From Cohnella zeiphila (GTDB lineage: Bacteria; Bacillota; Bacilli; Paenibacillales; Paenibacillaceae), in the NCBI RefSeq assembly GCF_014212055.1, contig NZ_JACJVO010000025.1, positions 1 through 64,000 of the forward strand: 64,000 nucleotides of DNA, read 5' to 3'. Positions 35,536 to 44,159 of the stretch are shown piece by piece. Within the stretch, counting starts at the first letter, position 1. Each line of letters starts with the position of its first letter. The notes beneath the pieces were generated by a model. That model saw only the letters and a program-made list of their open reading frames with translations. It had not been told where the DNA came from and made no database searches. The position numbers and the translations under genes were made by a program.

Positions 35536-36366
35536 TTGAAGCCGGAGCGGGAATTGAAGCTGGAATGCCGCATCGATGCCGACGCAGAGCACGAGCTGCA
35601 CCGCCACGATCTGCTGGAGATCAGCGTTCTTCTGGAAAACGAGGCGAAGTTCAAGCTGCTGGACCGGGAATACCGGGGAGCGGCGGGAGACGTGTTCTTG
35701 TTCCGGCCCTACGAGCCGCACTACAATCTGGCCGCCGACCCGCGGCGCCCGATCCGCTGGATTCTGGTGCTGTTCTCGGCCTCGGTCGTGCGGCTCATCC
35801 CCGGCGGGTACCGGCTGCTCTATCCGTTCTATTCGCAGGAGGTTTGCCCGCATCTGCCGGCCGCTTCGCCCTATGCGGCGCGGATTAGGGAGGCGGCGAT
35901 GGCGGCGTACGAAGAGCAGGAGGAGCAGCTGCCCGGGTGGGAGTCGAAGCAGTTCATGCATTTTACCGACATTCTCGTCAACTTGTACCGCTATTCCTTG
36001 GAGCAGGCCGAGAGCGCCGGGGAGAGCGAACCTGCGGTCGACGCCGGCGTGGTGGCGGCGGTGGAACACATCCTGAAGCATCTGACCGAGGACATCGACG
36101 TCCGGGAGCTGATCGCGCTGTACGGCAAAGGCAAGACGTGCTTCTATTCGCGTTTTCGCCAGGCGGTCGGGGTGACGCCGAACCGGTTCATCCACCGGCT
36201 GCGCATGCAGGTGGCGATGCACCTGCTGAAGACGACCGAGCTGTCGATTACGGACATCGCGTTCGAGTGCGGGTACAGCTCGATCCCTTATTTCAACAAA
36301 CATTTCAAGCAGTATCGGGACATCTCGCCGCGCGAGTACCGCAACCGGGTCAGAAGAGCGATGTAG
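35536..36366 (+). CDS. AraC-family regulator with cupin sensor; start codon uncertain
   Basis: About 276 residues from TTG 35536. The N-terminal cupin domain has AEHELHRHDLLEISVLLENE and DVFLFRPYEPHYNL. The C-terminal AraC domain has IDVRELIALYGKGKTCFYSR and LSITDIAFECGYSSIPYFNK. The best ribosome binding site, AGGAGGGG at 35507-35514, is 21 nt before TTG, too far for normal initiation. In-frame codons at proper spacing are ATT 35515 and ATC 35521, so a rare AUU/AUC start adding five to seven residues (FYHDL region) is possible. The frame stays open further upstream. It lies between an ABC transporter and a GH29 fucosidase and probably controls one of them. Confidence 0.88.
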   Translation: MKPERELKLECRIDADAEHELHRHDLLEISVLLENEAKFKLLDREYRGAAGDVFLFRPYEPHYNLAADPRRPIRWILVLFSASVVRLIPGGYRLLYPFYSQEVCPHLPAASPYAARIREAAMAAYEEQEEQLPGWESKQFMHFTDILVNLYRYSLEQAESAGESEPAVDAGVVAAVEHILKHLTEDIDVRELIALYGKGKTCFYSRFRQAVGVTPNRFIHRLRMQVAMHLLKTTELSITDIAFECGYSSIPYFNKHFKQYRDISPREYRNRVRRAM

Positions 36367-36393
36367 CCGGCCGGACGGAAGGAGAGAACGGAA

Positions 36394-37677
36394 TTGACGG
36401 AAGACAGGACGCGATGGTACACGCAGGCCCGGTTCGGCCTGTTCATTCACTGGGGCCTCTATTCCCTTGGGGCGCGGCACGAATGGATGCGGTCGCGGGA
36501 ATTTTTGAGCAACGGGCAGTACGAGAAATATTTCCGCCGCTTCGATCCCGATCTGTACGACCCGAAGCTGTGGGCGCAGCTCGCGGACGAAGCGGGGATG
36601 AAGTATATGGTCGTCACGGCGAAGCATCACGAAGGGTTCTGCCTGTGGGATTCGCAGCTGACCGGCTACAAGGCGCCGAACTCGCCGGCCGGGAGAGATG
36701 TCCTGCGGCCGATGCTGGAGGCGTTCCGCGAGCGGGACATCCGGACCGGATTGTACTACTCGCTGCTGGATTGGCACCATCCGCATTATACGGCGGACGT
36801 CAAGCACCCGCAGCGGTATGATCCGGCGTTCGTCGAGAGCAGCAAGCAACGGGATTTTCAGCGTTATGTCGATTATATGTTCGGGCAAACGAGAGAGCTG
36901 CTGACCGGCTACGGCCCGATCGATCTGCTGTTCTACGACTTCTCGATCGCGGCCGAGGAAGGGTTCGCGGGCAAAGGGAAAAACGAGTGGCAGAGCGAGA
37001 GGCTCGCGAAGCTGATTCGCGAGCTTCAGCCCGGCGTTCTGATGAACGACCGGATGGGCATTCCGGGCGACATCACGACGCCGGAGCAGTATCAGCCGCG
37101 CGAGTGGATTCAGGTGGACGGCCGGCGCGTCGTCTGGGAAGCGTGCCATACGTTCAGCGGCTCGTGGGGCTACTACCGCGACGAGGAGTCGTGGAAAAGC
37201 GTCGATATGCTCGTGCGGATGCTGATCGACACGGTCGCCAAGGGCGGCAACCTGCTGCTTAACGTCGGGCCAACCGGCCGCGGCGAGTTCGACGAGCGCG
37301 CCGTCGAGCGGCTGAAAGGGATCGGGGAATGGATGAGACGCCACAACCGCGCCATCTACGGCTGCACCGCCGCTCCCGACTCGTTCGAATGCCCGCCGGA
37401 CTGCCGGTTCACGTTCAACCCGGAGATGAATCGGCTTTACCTTCATCTGTTCGCCTGGCCGTTCAAGCAGCTTCACTTGTCCGGCTTCGCGGGCCGAATC
37501 GAATACGCGCAGCTGCTGAACGACGCGTCGGAGATCCGCTTCGTCGACGGGGAGCAGACGATGACGATGGAGGCGGGCGCCTTCGACGAAGGCCGTCCGT
37601 CCGGCACGCTGACGCTTCAACTGCCCGTGAAAAAACCGAACGCGGCGGTTCCGGTGATCGAGCTTTTTCTCAAATAA
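36394..37677 (+). CDS. GH29 alpha-L-fucosidase
   Basis: A 427-residue GH29 enzyme without signal peptide, thus intracellular. The N terminus shows RFGLFIHWGLYSLGARHEW, then KYMVVTAKHHEGFCLWDS (fucose-binding His pair) and GLYYSLLDWHHP. The catalytic nucleophile Asp is expected in IDLLFYDFS. GGNLLLNVGPTGRGEF and a C-terminal beta-sandwich follow. It removes terminal alpha-L-fucose from imported oligosaccharides. The start is TTG 36394 behind GGAAGGAGAG. It directly follows an AraC regulator and ends at a clear terminator. Confidence 0.92.
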   Translation: MTEDRTRWYTQARFGLFIHWGLYSLGARHEWMRSREFLSNGQYEKYFRRFDPDLYDPKLWAQLADEAGMKYMVVTAKHHEGFCLWDSQLTGYKAPNSPAGRDVLRPMLEAFRERDIRTGLYYSLLDWHHPHYTADVKHPQRYDPAFVESSKQRDFQRYVDYMFGQTRELLTGYGPIDLLFYDFSIAAEEGFAGKGKNEWQSERLAKLIRELQPGVLMNDRMGIPGDITTPEQYQPREWIQVDGRRVVWEACHTFSGSWGYYRDEESWKSVDMLVRMLIDTVAKGGNLLLNVGPTGRGEFDERAVERLKGIGEWMRRHNRAIYGCTAAPDSFECPPDCRFTFNPEMNRLYLHLFAWPFKQLHLSGFAGRIEYAQLLNDASEIRFVDGEQTMTMEAGAFDEGRPSGTLTLQLPVKKPNAAVPVIELFLK

Positions 37678-37693
37678 GCGCGGGAAGCGCAGG

Positions 37694-37730
37694 GCCTCCG
37701 TTCCTTTCCGGGACGGGGGCTATTTGATTT
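37694..37730 (+). terminator. Rho-independent terminator after the GH29 gene
   Basis: GCCTCCGTTCC (37694-37704) pairs with GGGACGGGGGC (37710-37720) over 11 bp with two G-T pairs, followed by TATTTGATTT. Confidence 0.75.
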
Positions 37731-37789
37731 GGCGGCGCTGCCGCTTGATCGGGCGGAGGGACAGGGATAAAATCAAGGTGAACGGCGCG

Positions 37790-37818
37790 TTGACAATCGC
37801 CGGACGTTTTTTTATATT
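37790..37818 (+). promoter_or_regulatory. SigA-type promoter of the marR gene
   Basis: TTGACA (37790-37795), a 17-bp spacer and TATATT (37813-37818), followed 20 bp later by the marR ATG. This is the best sigma-A promoter seen in the window. Confidence 0.8.
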
Positions 37819-37820
37819 TA

Positions 37821-37833
37821 TTAGGGAGACTAA
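37821..37833. promoter_or_regulatory. Candidate MarR operator 1 (TTAG-N5-CTAA)
   Basis: TTAGGGAGACTAA lies just after the -10 and overlaps the ribosome binding site of marR. The same inverted arms recur upstream of the SDR gene at 38302, suggesting autoregulation. Confidence 0.6.
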
Positions 37834-37837
37834 ATAA

Positions 37838-38275
37838 ATGGAATTCTCATTGCAGGACAGCATCAGCTACTGGATCAAGCGAATCTATCAGGAGACCGGG
37901 CAGCTGTACAATCAGAAGCTGGCCAAGTACGGGTTGTCGACGTCACAGGTCGGCGTGCTTGCCATCCTCTGGAATTCCGGAGACGGCCTTACGCAGAAGG
38001 AGCTTCACGAGAAGCTGCGCATCCGGCCGGCGTCGCTGACGAACGTGCTCGACCTGCTCGTCGCCGGCGGCTGGGTCGTCCGCAGGCAGGATGCGCAGGA
38101 CGCCCGGGTCAAGCGGATTTATTTGACCGATTCCGGCAAAGCCCAGGAGAGCGTGTGCGCGGACATTCTCGCGGAGATCGAACGGCGTACGCGGAAGGAC
38201 CTGGCTCCCGAAGAGACGGCCATGATGCTGATGTGGCTCAAAAAAGTCGAGCGCGTGTTTCGAGAGGAGGAGTGA
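37838..38275 (+). CDS. MarR-family transcriptional regulator
   Basis: A 145-residue winged-helix dimeric regulator. The central DNA-binding region reads LTQKELHEKLRIRPASLTNV, then RRQDAQDARVKRIYLTDSG, the usual MarR wing; no redox-type cysteine lies near the N terminus. It starts at ATG 37838 behind AGGGAG. It is followed by an SDR oxidoreductase gene whose promoter carries a matching palindrome, so it probably represses itself and the oxidoreductase until a small phenolic or lipophilic ligand binds. The ligand is unknown. Confidence 0.9.
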   Translation: MEFSLQDSISYWIKRIYQETGQLYNQKLAKYGLSTSQVGVLAILWNSGDGLTQKELHEKLRIRPASLTNVLDLLVAGGWVVRRQDAQDARVKRIYLTDSGKAQESVCADILAEIERRTRKDLAPEETAMMLMWLKKVERVFREEE

Positions 38276-38301
38276 AAGGAGCGGCTTTTTTTCGGCATTT
38301 A

Positions 38302-38316
38302 TTTAGTTTACCTAAA
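38302..38316. promoter_or_regulatory. Candidate MarR operator 2 (TTTAG-N5-CTAAA)
   Basis: TTTAGTTTACCTAAA is a perfect 5-bp-arm inverted repeat 48 bp before the SDR start. It has the same arms and spacing as the site on the marR promoter. Confidence 0.65.
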
Positions 38317-38364
38317 ATTATGAATGGCTAATTAAGATTGGGGAGAAAGGGAGAGTGGAGAAGC

Positions 38365-39120
38365 ATGAATTTAGGGTTGGAAAACAAGGTCGTCCTCGTC
38401 ACCGGAGGCTCCTCCGGCATCGGCGAAGCCATTGCCAGACAATTCGGGGCGGAGGGAGCGAAGGTGGCGCTCACCTATGCGAACCATGCGGACGCGGCTG
38501 AACGAATCGCTCGAGACATCGAAGCGACGGGCACGGAGGCGCTGGCCGTCCGATACGATCTGGGCGACGACCGGTCCATGTCCGAAGCGGTCGAGGCGGT
38601 CGGCAGCCGGTGGGGGGCGATCGACGTGCTGGTCAACAATGCCGTCCGCTGGCCGGAGCGAAGGCAGCTCCCGTTCGAAGACGTTCCCCCGGAGGCTTGG
38701 CGGCAAGAGCTTCGCGCGAACCTGGAAGGTTATTATTTTACGATTCAAAAGGTGCTGCCCTATATGCGGAAGTCGGGAGCGGGGAGGATCGTCAACCTTT
38801 CATCGGAGCTCGCGGAGGACGGCATGCCGGGAGGCGGAACGTATACCGCGGCCAAAGCGGGGCTGCACGGACTGACCGCTTCGCTGTCCAAGGAATTGGG
38901 GCCGGAAGGCATCCTCGTGAACGTAGTCATGCCCGGCTGGACGATGACCGACAAGGCGCTCGCGGCTTTCCCGCCGGACATGATCGAGCAGGAGCGGCTC
39001 CAGGTTCCCACCCGCAAACACAGCGTTCCTTCCGATATCGCGAGCCTGGTTGTTTTTCTGGGCTCCGCGGCCAACGGCAACATCCACGGAGAGGCGATCC
39101 GCGTGACCGGCGGCAAGTGA
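38365..39120 (+). CDS. Short-chain dehydrogenase/reductase
   Basis: A 251-residue SDR. The Rossmann motif TGGSSGIG begins near residue 15, NNAV near 90, the catalytic Ser in NLSSELAED near 144 and YTAAK near 157. It ends with a GEAIRVTGGK nucleotide-sugar-type SDR tail. FabG-like and sugar-dehydrogenase-like functions are both possible. ATG 38365 follows GAGAGTGGAG; the longer frame starting at TTG 38338 lacks a site. Likely controlled by the adjacent MarR protein. Confidence 0.9.
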   Translation: MNLGLENKVVLVTGGSSGIGEAIARQFGAEGAKVALTYANHADAAERIARDIEATGTEALAVRYDLGDDRSMSEAVEAVGSRWGAIDVLVNNAVRWPERRQLPFEDVPPEAWRQELRANLEGYYFTIQKVLPYMRKSGAGRIVNLSSELAEDGMPGGGTYTAAKAGLHGLTASLSKELGPEGILVNVVMPGWTMTDKALAAFPPDMIEQERLQVPTRKHSVPSDIASLVVFLGSAANGNIHGEAIRVTGGK

Positions 39121-39240
39121 TCCGGAGGCTTGCCGACGGAGCGGACAAAATCGCAAATTCCTCCCGCGTCCCGGAGAAGTTTCCCGGCGGTCGAACCGCT
39201 ATACTTCGAATCAAGGGAACGCCAAGGGAGGATGAACATC

Positions 39241-40326
39241 ATGACGAAACGAGCCTACAAGCTGGGAGTCGTCGGATTGGGAGAAGGCCGCAGCATCATG
39301 TCGGCGGCGCTGGCCAGCGAGCGGTGGGAGCTGCGCAAGGTGTGCGACCTGAACGAGGAGCTGTGCCGCTCGCGGGAGAAGGAGTTCGGCTTCACCGCCT
39401 GGACGACGAGCTACGACGAGCTGCTGAACGATCCGGAGATCGAAGCGATCGCCATTTACACGCCGGACCAGCTTCACCTGAAGCATGTCAAGATGGCGCT
39501 GGAGGCGGGCAAGCACGTCATCTGCACGAAGCCGCTGCTGCCGTCGCTGGACGGGGCGGCCGAGCTGCTGGAGGCGCAGAAGCGGAGCGGGAAGCATGTG
39601 TTCGTCGGTCAGAGCACCCGATATTTCGAGCCGATGAAGCGGCAGCGGCAGGACTTCGAGGCGGGCAAGCACGGCGACATCCATACGGTGGAGGCGCACT
39701 ACATTACGGACGGTCGCTGGTTCCTCGAGAAGGATTGGAGCCGTCAAAAAGGATTCAGCTGGATGTACGGCTTCATGATCCATGCGGTCGATCTGGTGCG
39801 CTGGTATTTGCCCGAAGTGACGGAAGTCATGGGGTTCGGCCTGAACAGCGAGGCGAACCGCGGCTACGGCGTCGATTCGTGGGACACGATGCGGTTCCTG
39901 CTGCGGGACGGCGACGGTCGCATCGGCCAGGTGTCCGGCTCGTACACGCTGCCGACGCTCGGCCAAAGCGTGGAACCGTCGATCGGCTGCGTCATCCGCG
40001 GCTCGGCGGGCACGACGCGCGGAGAATATTCGAACCTGGTCTACCATACCCACTTTGCGGGCGAACAGCCGGCAACGGCGGAGATGGAGCACCTGCACGA
40101 CTACTTCTTCCGCTTCGAGGGCAAAAGCCATCATGCCGGCGAGTATCAGAACTACATCGAGCATTTCGCCGAATGCTTGGACGAGGGCCGCACGCCGCTG
40201 CCGGACGCGAACGAGGCGATTCGCACGCTGGCCGTAATGGTGGCGATGGAGCGCAGCATCCGCGAAGGCGGACGCATCGTCCGCATCCAGGACGTCCTCG
40301 ACGAATACCTGGAGCCGAGCCGATGA
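39241..40326 (+). CDS. Gfo/Idh/MocA-family NAD(P)-dependent oxidoreductase
   Basis: A 361-residue oxidoreductase. The Rossmann fold GVVGLGEGRS is at the N terminus, AIYTPDQLHL near 75 and the catalytic-lysine motif CTKPLL near 98 (TKP where many relatives have EKP). A C-terminal dimerisation domain contains the MIHAVDLVRWYL metal/His region. AGGGAGG lies 9 nt before ATG 39241, so I prefer it to ATG 39232. Its stop overlaps the start of the GH95 gene (ATGA), tying it to processing of the sugar that GH95 releases, perhaps oxidation of L-fucose or L-galactose. The substrate is inferred. Confidence 0.9.
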   Translation: MTKRAYKLGVVGLGEGRSIMSAALASERWELRKVCDLNEELCRSREKEFGFTAWTTSYDELLNDPEIEAIAIYTPDQLHLKHVKMALEAGKHVICTKPLLPSLDGAAELLEAQKRSGKHVFVGQSTRYFEPMKRQRQDFEAGKHGDIHTVEAHYITDGRWFLEKDWSRQKGFSWMYGFMIHAVDLVRWYLPEVTEVMGFGLNSEANRGYGVDSWDTMRFLLRDGDGRIGQVSGSYTLPTLGQSVEPSIGCVIRGSAGTTRGEYSNLVYHTHFAGEQPATAEMEHLHDYFFRFEGKSHHAGEYQNYIEHFAECLDEGRTPLPDANEAIRTLAVMVAMERSIREGGRIVRIQDVLDEYLEPSR

Positions 40327-42782
40327 AGCTCTGGTACGACAAGCCCGCCCGTCTGTGGACCGAGGCGCTGCCGCTCGGCAATGGGCGGATCGGCGCCATG
40401 GCGTTTGGAGGCGTGGACCGGGAACGGCTCGCGTTGAACGAGGATTCGCTCTGGTCCGGATTTCCTCGGGATTGGAACAATCCATTGGCGAAGGAGGCGC
40501 TCCCGCGCATTCGCCGGCTCATCGATGCCGGCGAGCACGAGGAAGCCGAGCGGCTCAGCCGGGAAGCGATGATGGGGCCGTATACCCAAACGTACATGCC
40601 GCTGGGCGACTTGTGGCTGAACTTTTATCACGGCAACCGGACGGAGGCATACCGGCGGGAGCTCGATCTGGCCGAAGGGATCGCTCGGGTGAGCTACCGG
40701 ATCGGATCGGCGGAATACGTTCGCGAGACGTTCGTTTCGTACCCGGATCAGGTGCTCGTCGTCCGCCTCGCGGCGAGCCGTCCGGGAATGCTGAGCTTCA
40801 AAGCGGCGCTGAGCAGTCCGCTGCGCTCCCGGCTCGAGGCCGAGGATGCCGCACTGGTGCTGAGAGGCCGCTGCCCGGAAAATGTCGCACCCAACTATTA
40901 CGCGACAGACGAGCCGGTACAGTACGGGGACGAGGAAACGAGCAAAGCAATCCGATTCGAAGCGAGGCTGCGCGTTCGTGCGGATGCCGGAGCGGCCGTC
41001 TCGTACGACGCGGACGGCCTGCGAGTGGAAAGGGCGACGGAGGCGGTGCTGCTGCTGTCCGCCGCTTCGAGCTTTAACGGGTTCGACCGCGAGCCGGATC
41101 CGCGGACGGAGGGCCGCGACCCGGGCTTGGCGGCGGCCGAATGCCTGGACCGCGCCGCGGACATCCCGTACGGGCGACTGCTCCTTCGGCACCGGGAGGA
41201 TCACGGCGCGCTGTTCGGCCGGGTCGACTTCCGCTTGCTCGGGAACGGGGCTGAAGGTGGTGCTTCAAGCGGAAGGTCCGGACCGGAGGAGACGGATTCG
41301 GCAGCCGCTCCCGGCGGCGCCGATCTGCCGACGGACCGGCTCATTGCCGAGCGCGGAGGAAGCGATCCGCGCCTGATCGAGCTGCTGTTCCAGTACGGCC
41401 GCTACCTGATGATCGCCGGATCGCGGCCGGGCACGCAGCCGTTGAACCTTCAAGGCATCTGGAGCCATGAGGTCCGGCCGGTGTGGAGCTGCAACTATAC
41501 CTTGAACATCAATGCCCAGATGAATTACTGGCCGGCGGAGACGTGCAACCTGGGCGAATGCCACGAGCCGCTGCTTCGGTTCATCGGCGAGCTGGCCGAG
41601 AACGGAGCTGCGACCGCAGCCGTGAATTACGGCTGCCGGGGCTGGACGGCGCATCACAATTCCGATCTGTGGCGGCAGTCCGCGCCGCCGGGAGATTACG
41701 GACACGGCAATCCGCTGTGGGCGAACTGGCCGATGGGCGGCGTATGGCTGTGTCAGCATCTATGGGAGCATTACGCCTTCGGAGGGGACGAGGGCTATTT
41801 GTGGGAGGTTGCCTACCCGGTCATGCGGGAAGCGGCGCTGTTCTGTCTGGATTGGCTGATCGAAGACGGCGACGGCCGCCTGATCACGTCCCCCTCGACC
41901 TCCCCGGAGCATCGGTTCGTGACGCCGGACGGCCGGGCCAACGCGCTCAGCACGGCATCGACGATGGATTTATTGCTCATACGCGAGCTGTTCGGCCATT
42001 GTTTGGAGGCGGCGGAGCTGCTGGGGCAGGAGTCGGCATTCGAACAGCGGATGCGGGAGGCGCTCGGCAAGCTGCCGCCGGTGCGGATCGGCAGGCATGG
42101 ACAGCTGCAGGAGTGGTTGGAAGATTACGAGGACGAAGACGTTCACCACCGCCATGTGTCTCATTTGTACGGAGTTTTCCCGGGAAATGAATGGAAGACG
42201 GAGGACGACTCTTCTGAGATGATACAGGCGGCCTGCGTCGCATTGGAACGCCGGGGCGATGTCGGCACCGGTTGGAGCCTGGCGTGGAAAACGGCGCTCT
42301 GGGCCCGGCTGCGCGACGGGGATCGAGCCCTGCGGCTGATCGGCCGGCTGCTGACGCCAGCGGAGGACGATGGCGGCTATAACTTCGTCGGAGGCGGCGT
42401 GTACCCGAACCTCTTCGACGCGCATCCGCCGTTCCAGATCGACGGCAATTTCGGCATTACCGCGGCCATCGCCGAAATGCTGCTGCAATCGCACGCCGGA
42501 GAACTGGAGCTTCTGCCCGCGCTGCCGTCCTCGTGGCCGAACGGCAGCCTGCGCGGCCTGCGCGCCCGGGGCGGCTTCACGGTTAGCCTGATCTGGTCGG
42601 CCGGCAAGCTGCTTGGCGGGGAGATCATTTCCGCGCTTGGAGGCTTGTGCCGCCTGCGGACCGATGCCGAGTTGGACGTTGCGGACGAGGAGGACCGATC
42701 GATTGCGGCGGAGCGATCGGCGACCGGTTCGTTATCGTTCCCGACGCAGCCGGGACGAACATACCGGCTGACCGCGAAGTAA
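40323..42782 (+). CDS. GH95 alpha-L-fucosidase / alpha-L-galactosidase
   Basis: An 819-residue GH95 enzyme without signal peptide. The N-terminal beta domain begins WYDKPARLWTEALPLGNGR, characteristic of the family. The (alpha/alpha)6 barrel holds NINAQMNYWPAETCNLGE, the asparagine pair region GWTAHHNSDLWR, the acid in PSTSPEH and the DGNFG motif with the catalytic-assisting Asp. A C-terminal beta-sandwich closes the protein. GH95 enzymes invert alpha-1,2-linked L-fucose, and some prefer L-galactose; the sequence alone does not decide. It is translationally coupled to the upstream oxidoreductase. Confidence 0.93.
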   Translation: MKLWYDKPARLWTEALPLGNGRIGAMAFGGVDRERLALNEDSLWSGFPRDWNNPLAKEALPRIRRLIDAGEHEEAERLSREAMMGPYTQTYMPLGDLWLNFYHGNRTEAYRRELDLAEGIARVSYRIGSAEYVRETFVSYPDQVLVVRLAASRPGMLSFKAALSSPLRSRLEAEDAALVLRGRCPENVAPNYYATDEPVQYGDEETSKAIRFEARLRVRADAGAAVSYDADGLRVERATEAVLLLSAASSFNGFDREPDPRTEGRDPGLAAAECLDRAADIPYGRLLLRHREDHGALFGRVDFRLLGNGAEGGASSGRSGPEETDSAAAPGGADLPTDRLIAERGGSDPRLIELLFQYGRYLMIAGSRPGTQPLNLQGIWSHEVRPVWSCNYTLNINAQMNYWPAETCNLGECHEPLLRFIGELAENGAATAAVNYGCRGWTAHHNSDLWRQSAPPGDYGHGNPLWANWPMGGVWLCQHLWEHYAFGGDEGYLWEVAYPVMREAALFCLDWLIEDGDGRLITSPSTSPEHRFVTPDGRANALSTASTMDLLLIRELFGHCLEAAELLGQESAFEQRMREALGKLPPVRIGRHGQLQEWLEDYEDEDVHHRHVSHLYGVFPGNEWKTEDDSSEMIQAACVALERRGDVGTGWSLAWKTALWARLRDGDRALRLIGRLLTPAEDDGGYNFVGGGVYPNLFDAHPPFQIDGNFGITAAIAEMLLQSHAGELELLPALPSSWPNGSLRGLRARGGFTVSLIWSAGKLLGGEIISALGGLCRLRTDAELDVADEEDRSIAAERSATGSLSFPTQPGRTYRLTAK

Positions 42783-42879
42783 CTTCGCGCGGCCGTCATG
42801 CCAGTCTGGGATTGCACTTCGTGCGGCAGGGCTGTTTCTTGGCCCGTTATCCCCGCAACTCAGGAGATCCGGCTTGACG

Positions 42880-43010
42880 TTTTTCCTGACGGAAGGGGAT
42901 TTCGAAGCTGCTAACGAATCTGTACATTCTTATTTCCCGAAAATGCAGCGGTTGTCCGTTTTAACGAAACAGAAAGCTCTTATCGGCCCGAAATCGTCGA
43001 AAAAACGGCA
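42880..43010. repeat. Degenerate repeat remnants of two types
   Basis: In a 340-bp gene-free gap, CCTGACGGAAGGGGATTTCG (42885-42904) resembles the 28.5-kb array unit. It is followed by ACGAATCTG...CGAAAATGCAGCGGTTG and, 50 bp later, ACGAAACAG...CCCGAAAT, which resembles the 3.8-kb array. Nothing else is seen in the gap from 42783 to 43122. Confidence 0.5.
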
Positions 43011-43122
43011 ATCATCCGCTCCATAAGGTTTTCTGGATTCGTTACATTTTGCAAATCGATGATTTTGTCCGAATAGCGTCGCTCAGATTCGTTGCCGATC
43101 GCAGCGCCCGGTGATCGCCTCG

Positions 43123-43941
43123 CTACAGCCGATTCATCTTCCGAAAGCGCGAAGGATTGACGTTCATCTTCCGGGTGAAAATGCGGCTGAAATAAAAGCC
43201 GTTCTCGTAGCCGCACTGCCTGGCGATCTCGTCGAGCGTCAGCCGGGTCTCGAGCAGCAGCGAGCGCGCTTTGGTCAGCCGCAGCGAGGTGGCGAAGTCG
43301 ATCGGGCTCTGGCCCCAGGCCGCCTGGAACCGGCGAGTGAACTGCACGGCGCTGAGCCCGTGGCGGTCGCTGAAATCGCGCAGCCGCAGCGATTCGAACG
43401 CATGGCGGCGAATCCACTGCTCCGCTTCCGCCATGAGCGCGTCCGCTTGCGGTTCGTCGCTTCGCTCCACGAGCCCCTCGATGCAGACGAGCTGCCACAA
43501 GTCCCGGAACATCGCTTGCGCCACGGCGAGCCGCCGGGGCTCTTCGGCGTTCTCGAAGCGCTGCAGGTAGGCGTAAGCGGAAGACAGCCGCGCATGATCC
43601 CGAACGGCGACGGCTCCGCACGGGCGGGGAGGCGACCATGCCGGATCCGCCTCGGCCTGCCGCTCCGGCGTCCAGGGAACCGGAACCCAACGGAACCGGT
43701 AGAAATGGAACGTCAGCGGGCGGACGACTTCCCGTCGGAACTCCGTCTCCGGCGGGCAGAACACGAGATCCCCGAACCCTGCCTCTCCTTCCGATTGCCC
43801 GATCCGATAGCGGAACTCTCCGTCGGTCACGGCGAACAGCACCCACTCCCCGTACGTGTCGCAGGCCAGCTCGAACTCCTTTTTCCGCTGCCAAAAAACG
43901 TTCGAGACCGCCGCCGGCTCGAAGCTCCAATCGCTTGCCAT
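43123..43941 (-). CDS. AraC-family transcriptional regulator
   Basis: A 272-residue regulator. The N-terminal sensor half includes GEWVLFAVTDGEFRYRIGQ and GDLVFCPPETEF, a cupin-like fold. The C-terminal AraC motifs are LRLRDFSDRHGLSAVQFTRR and LTLDEIARQCGYENGFYFSR. I chose the ATG at 43941 because an AGGAGTTT site lies just upstream on the minus strand; the open frame extends to 44406 but that extension is not protein-like. It is convergent with the GH95 gene, which it may regulate. Confidence 0.88.
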   Translation of the reverse strand: MASDWSFEPAAVSNVFWQRKKEFELACDTYGEWVLFAVTDGEFRYRIGQSEGEAGFGDLVFCPPETEFRREVVRPLTFHFYRFRWVPVPWTPERQAEADPAWSPPRPCGAVAVRDHARLSSAYAYLQRFENAEEPRRLAVAQAMFRDLWQLVCIEGLVERSDEPQADALMAEAEQWIRRHAFESLRLRDFSDRHGLSAVQFTRRFQAAWGQSPIDFATSLRLTKARSLLLETRLTLDEIARQCGYENGFYFSRIFTRKMNVNPSRFRKMNRL

Positions 43942-44109
43942 CGTTCCCAAACTCCTCCGAATGAAATTATGTATATATTCTACAGCAACTCCATGCTTTA
44001 AAAAACCGGATCTTTTGATAGCATGGAAATGAATAGGAGTCCATTTAGAGGGTTGAAAATGAAGACAGGTAGAGGAGCGAGACGATGAGGGAAGAGAAGG
44101 TCCGTTCGG

Positions 44110-44129
44110 AGCCGAATATTCGGCTTTTC
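44110..44129 (+). terminator. Terminator-like palindrome between AraC and DMT genes
   Basis: AGCCGAATATTCGGCT (44110-44125) followed by TTTTC is a terminator shape for plus-strand transcription, yet the flanking genes are both on the minus strand. A 14-codon plus-strand frame with an AGAGGAGCG site (ATG 44083, peptide MREEKVRSEPNIRLF) ends across it. Confidence 0.4.
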
Positions 44130-44159
44130 TGAACGCGGACAAGCACGAAGCCGAGCGAA

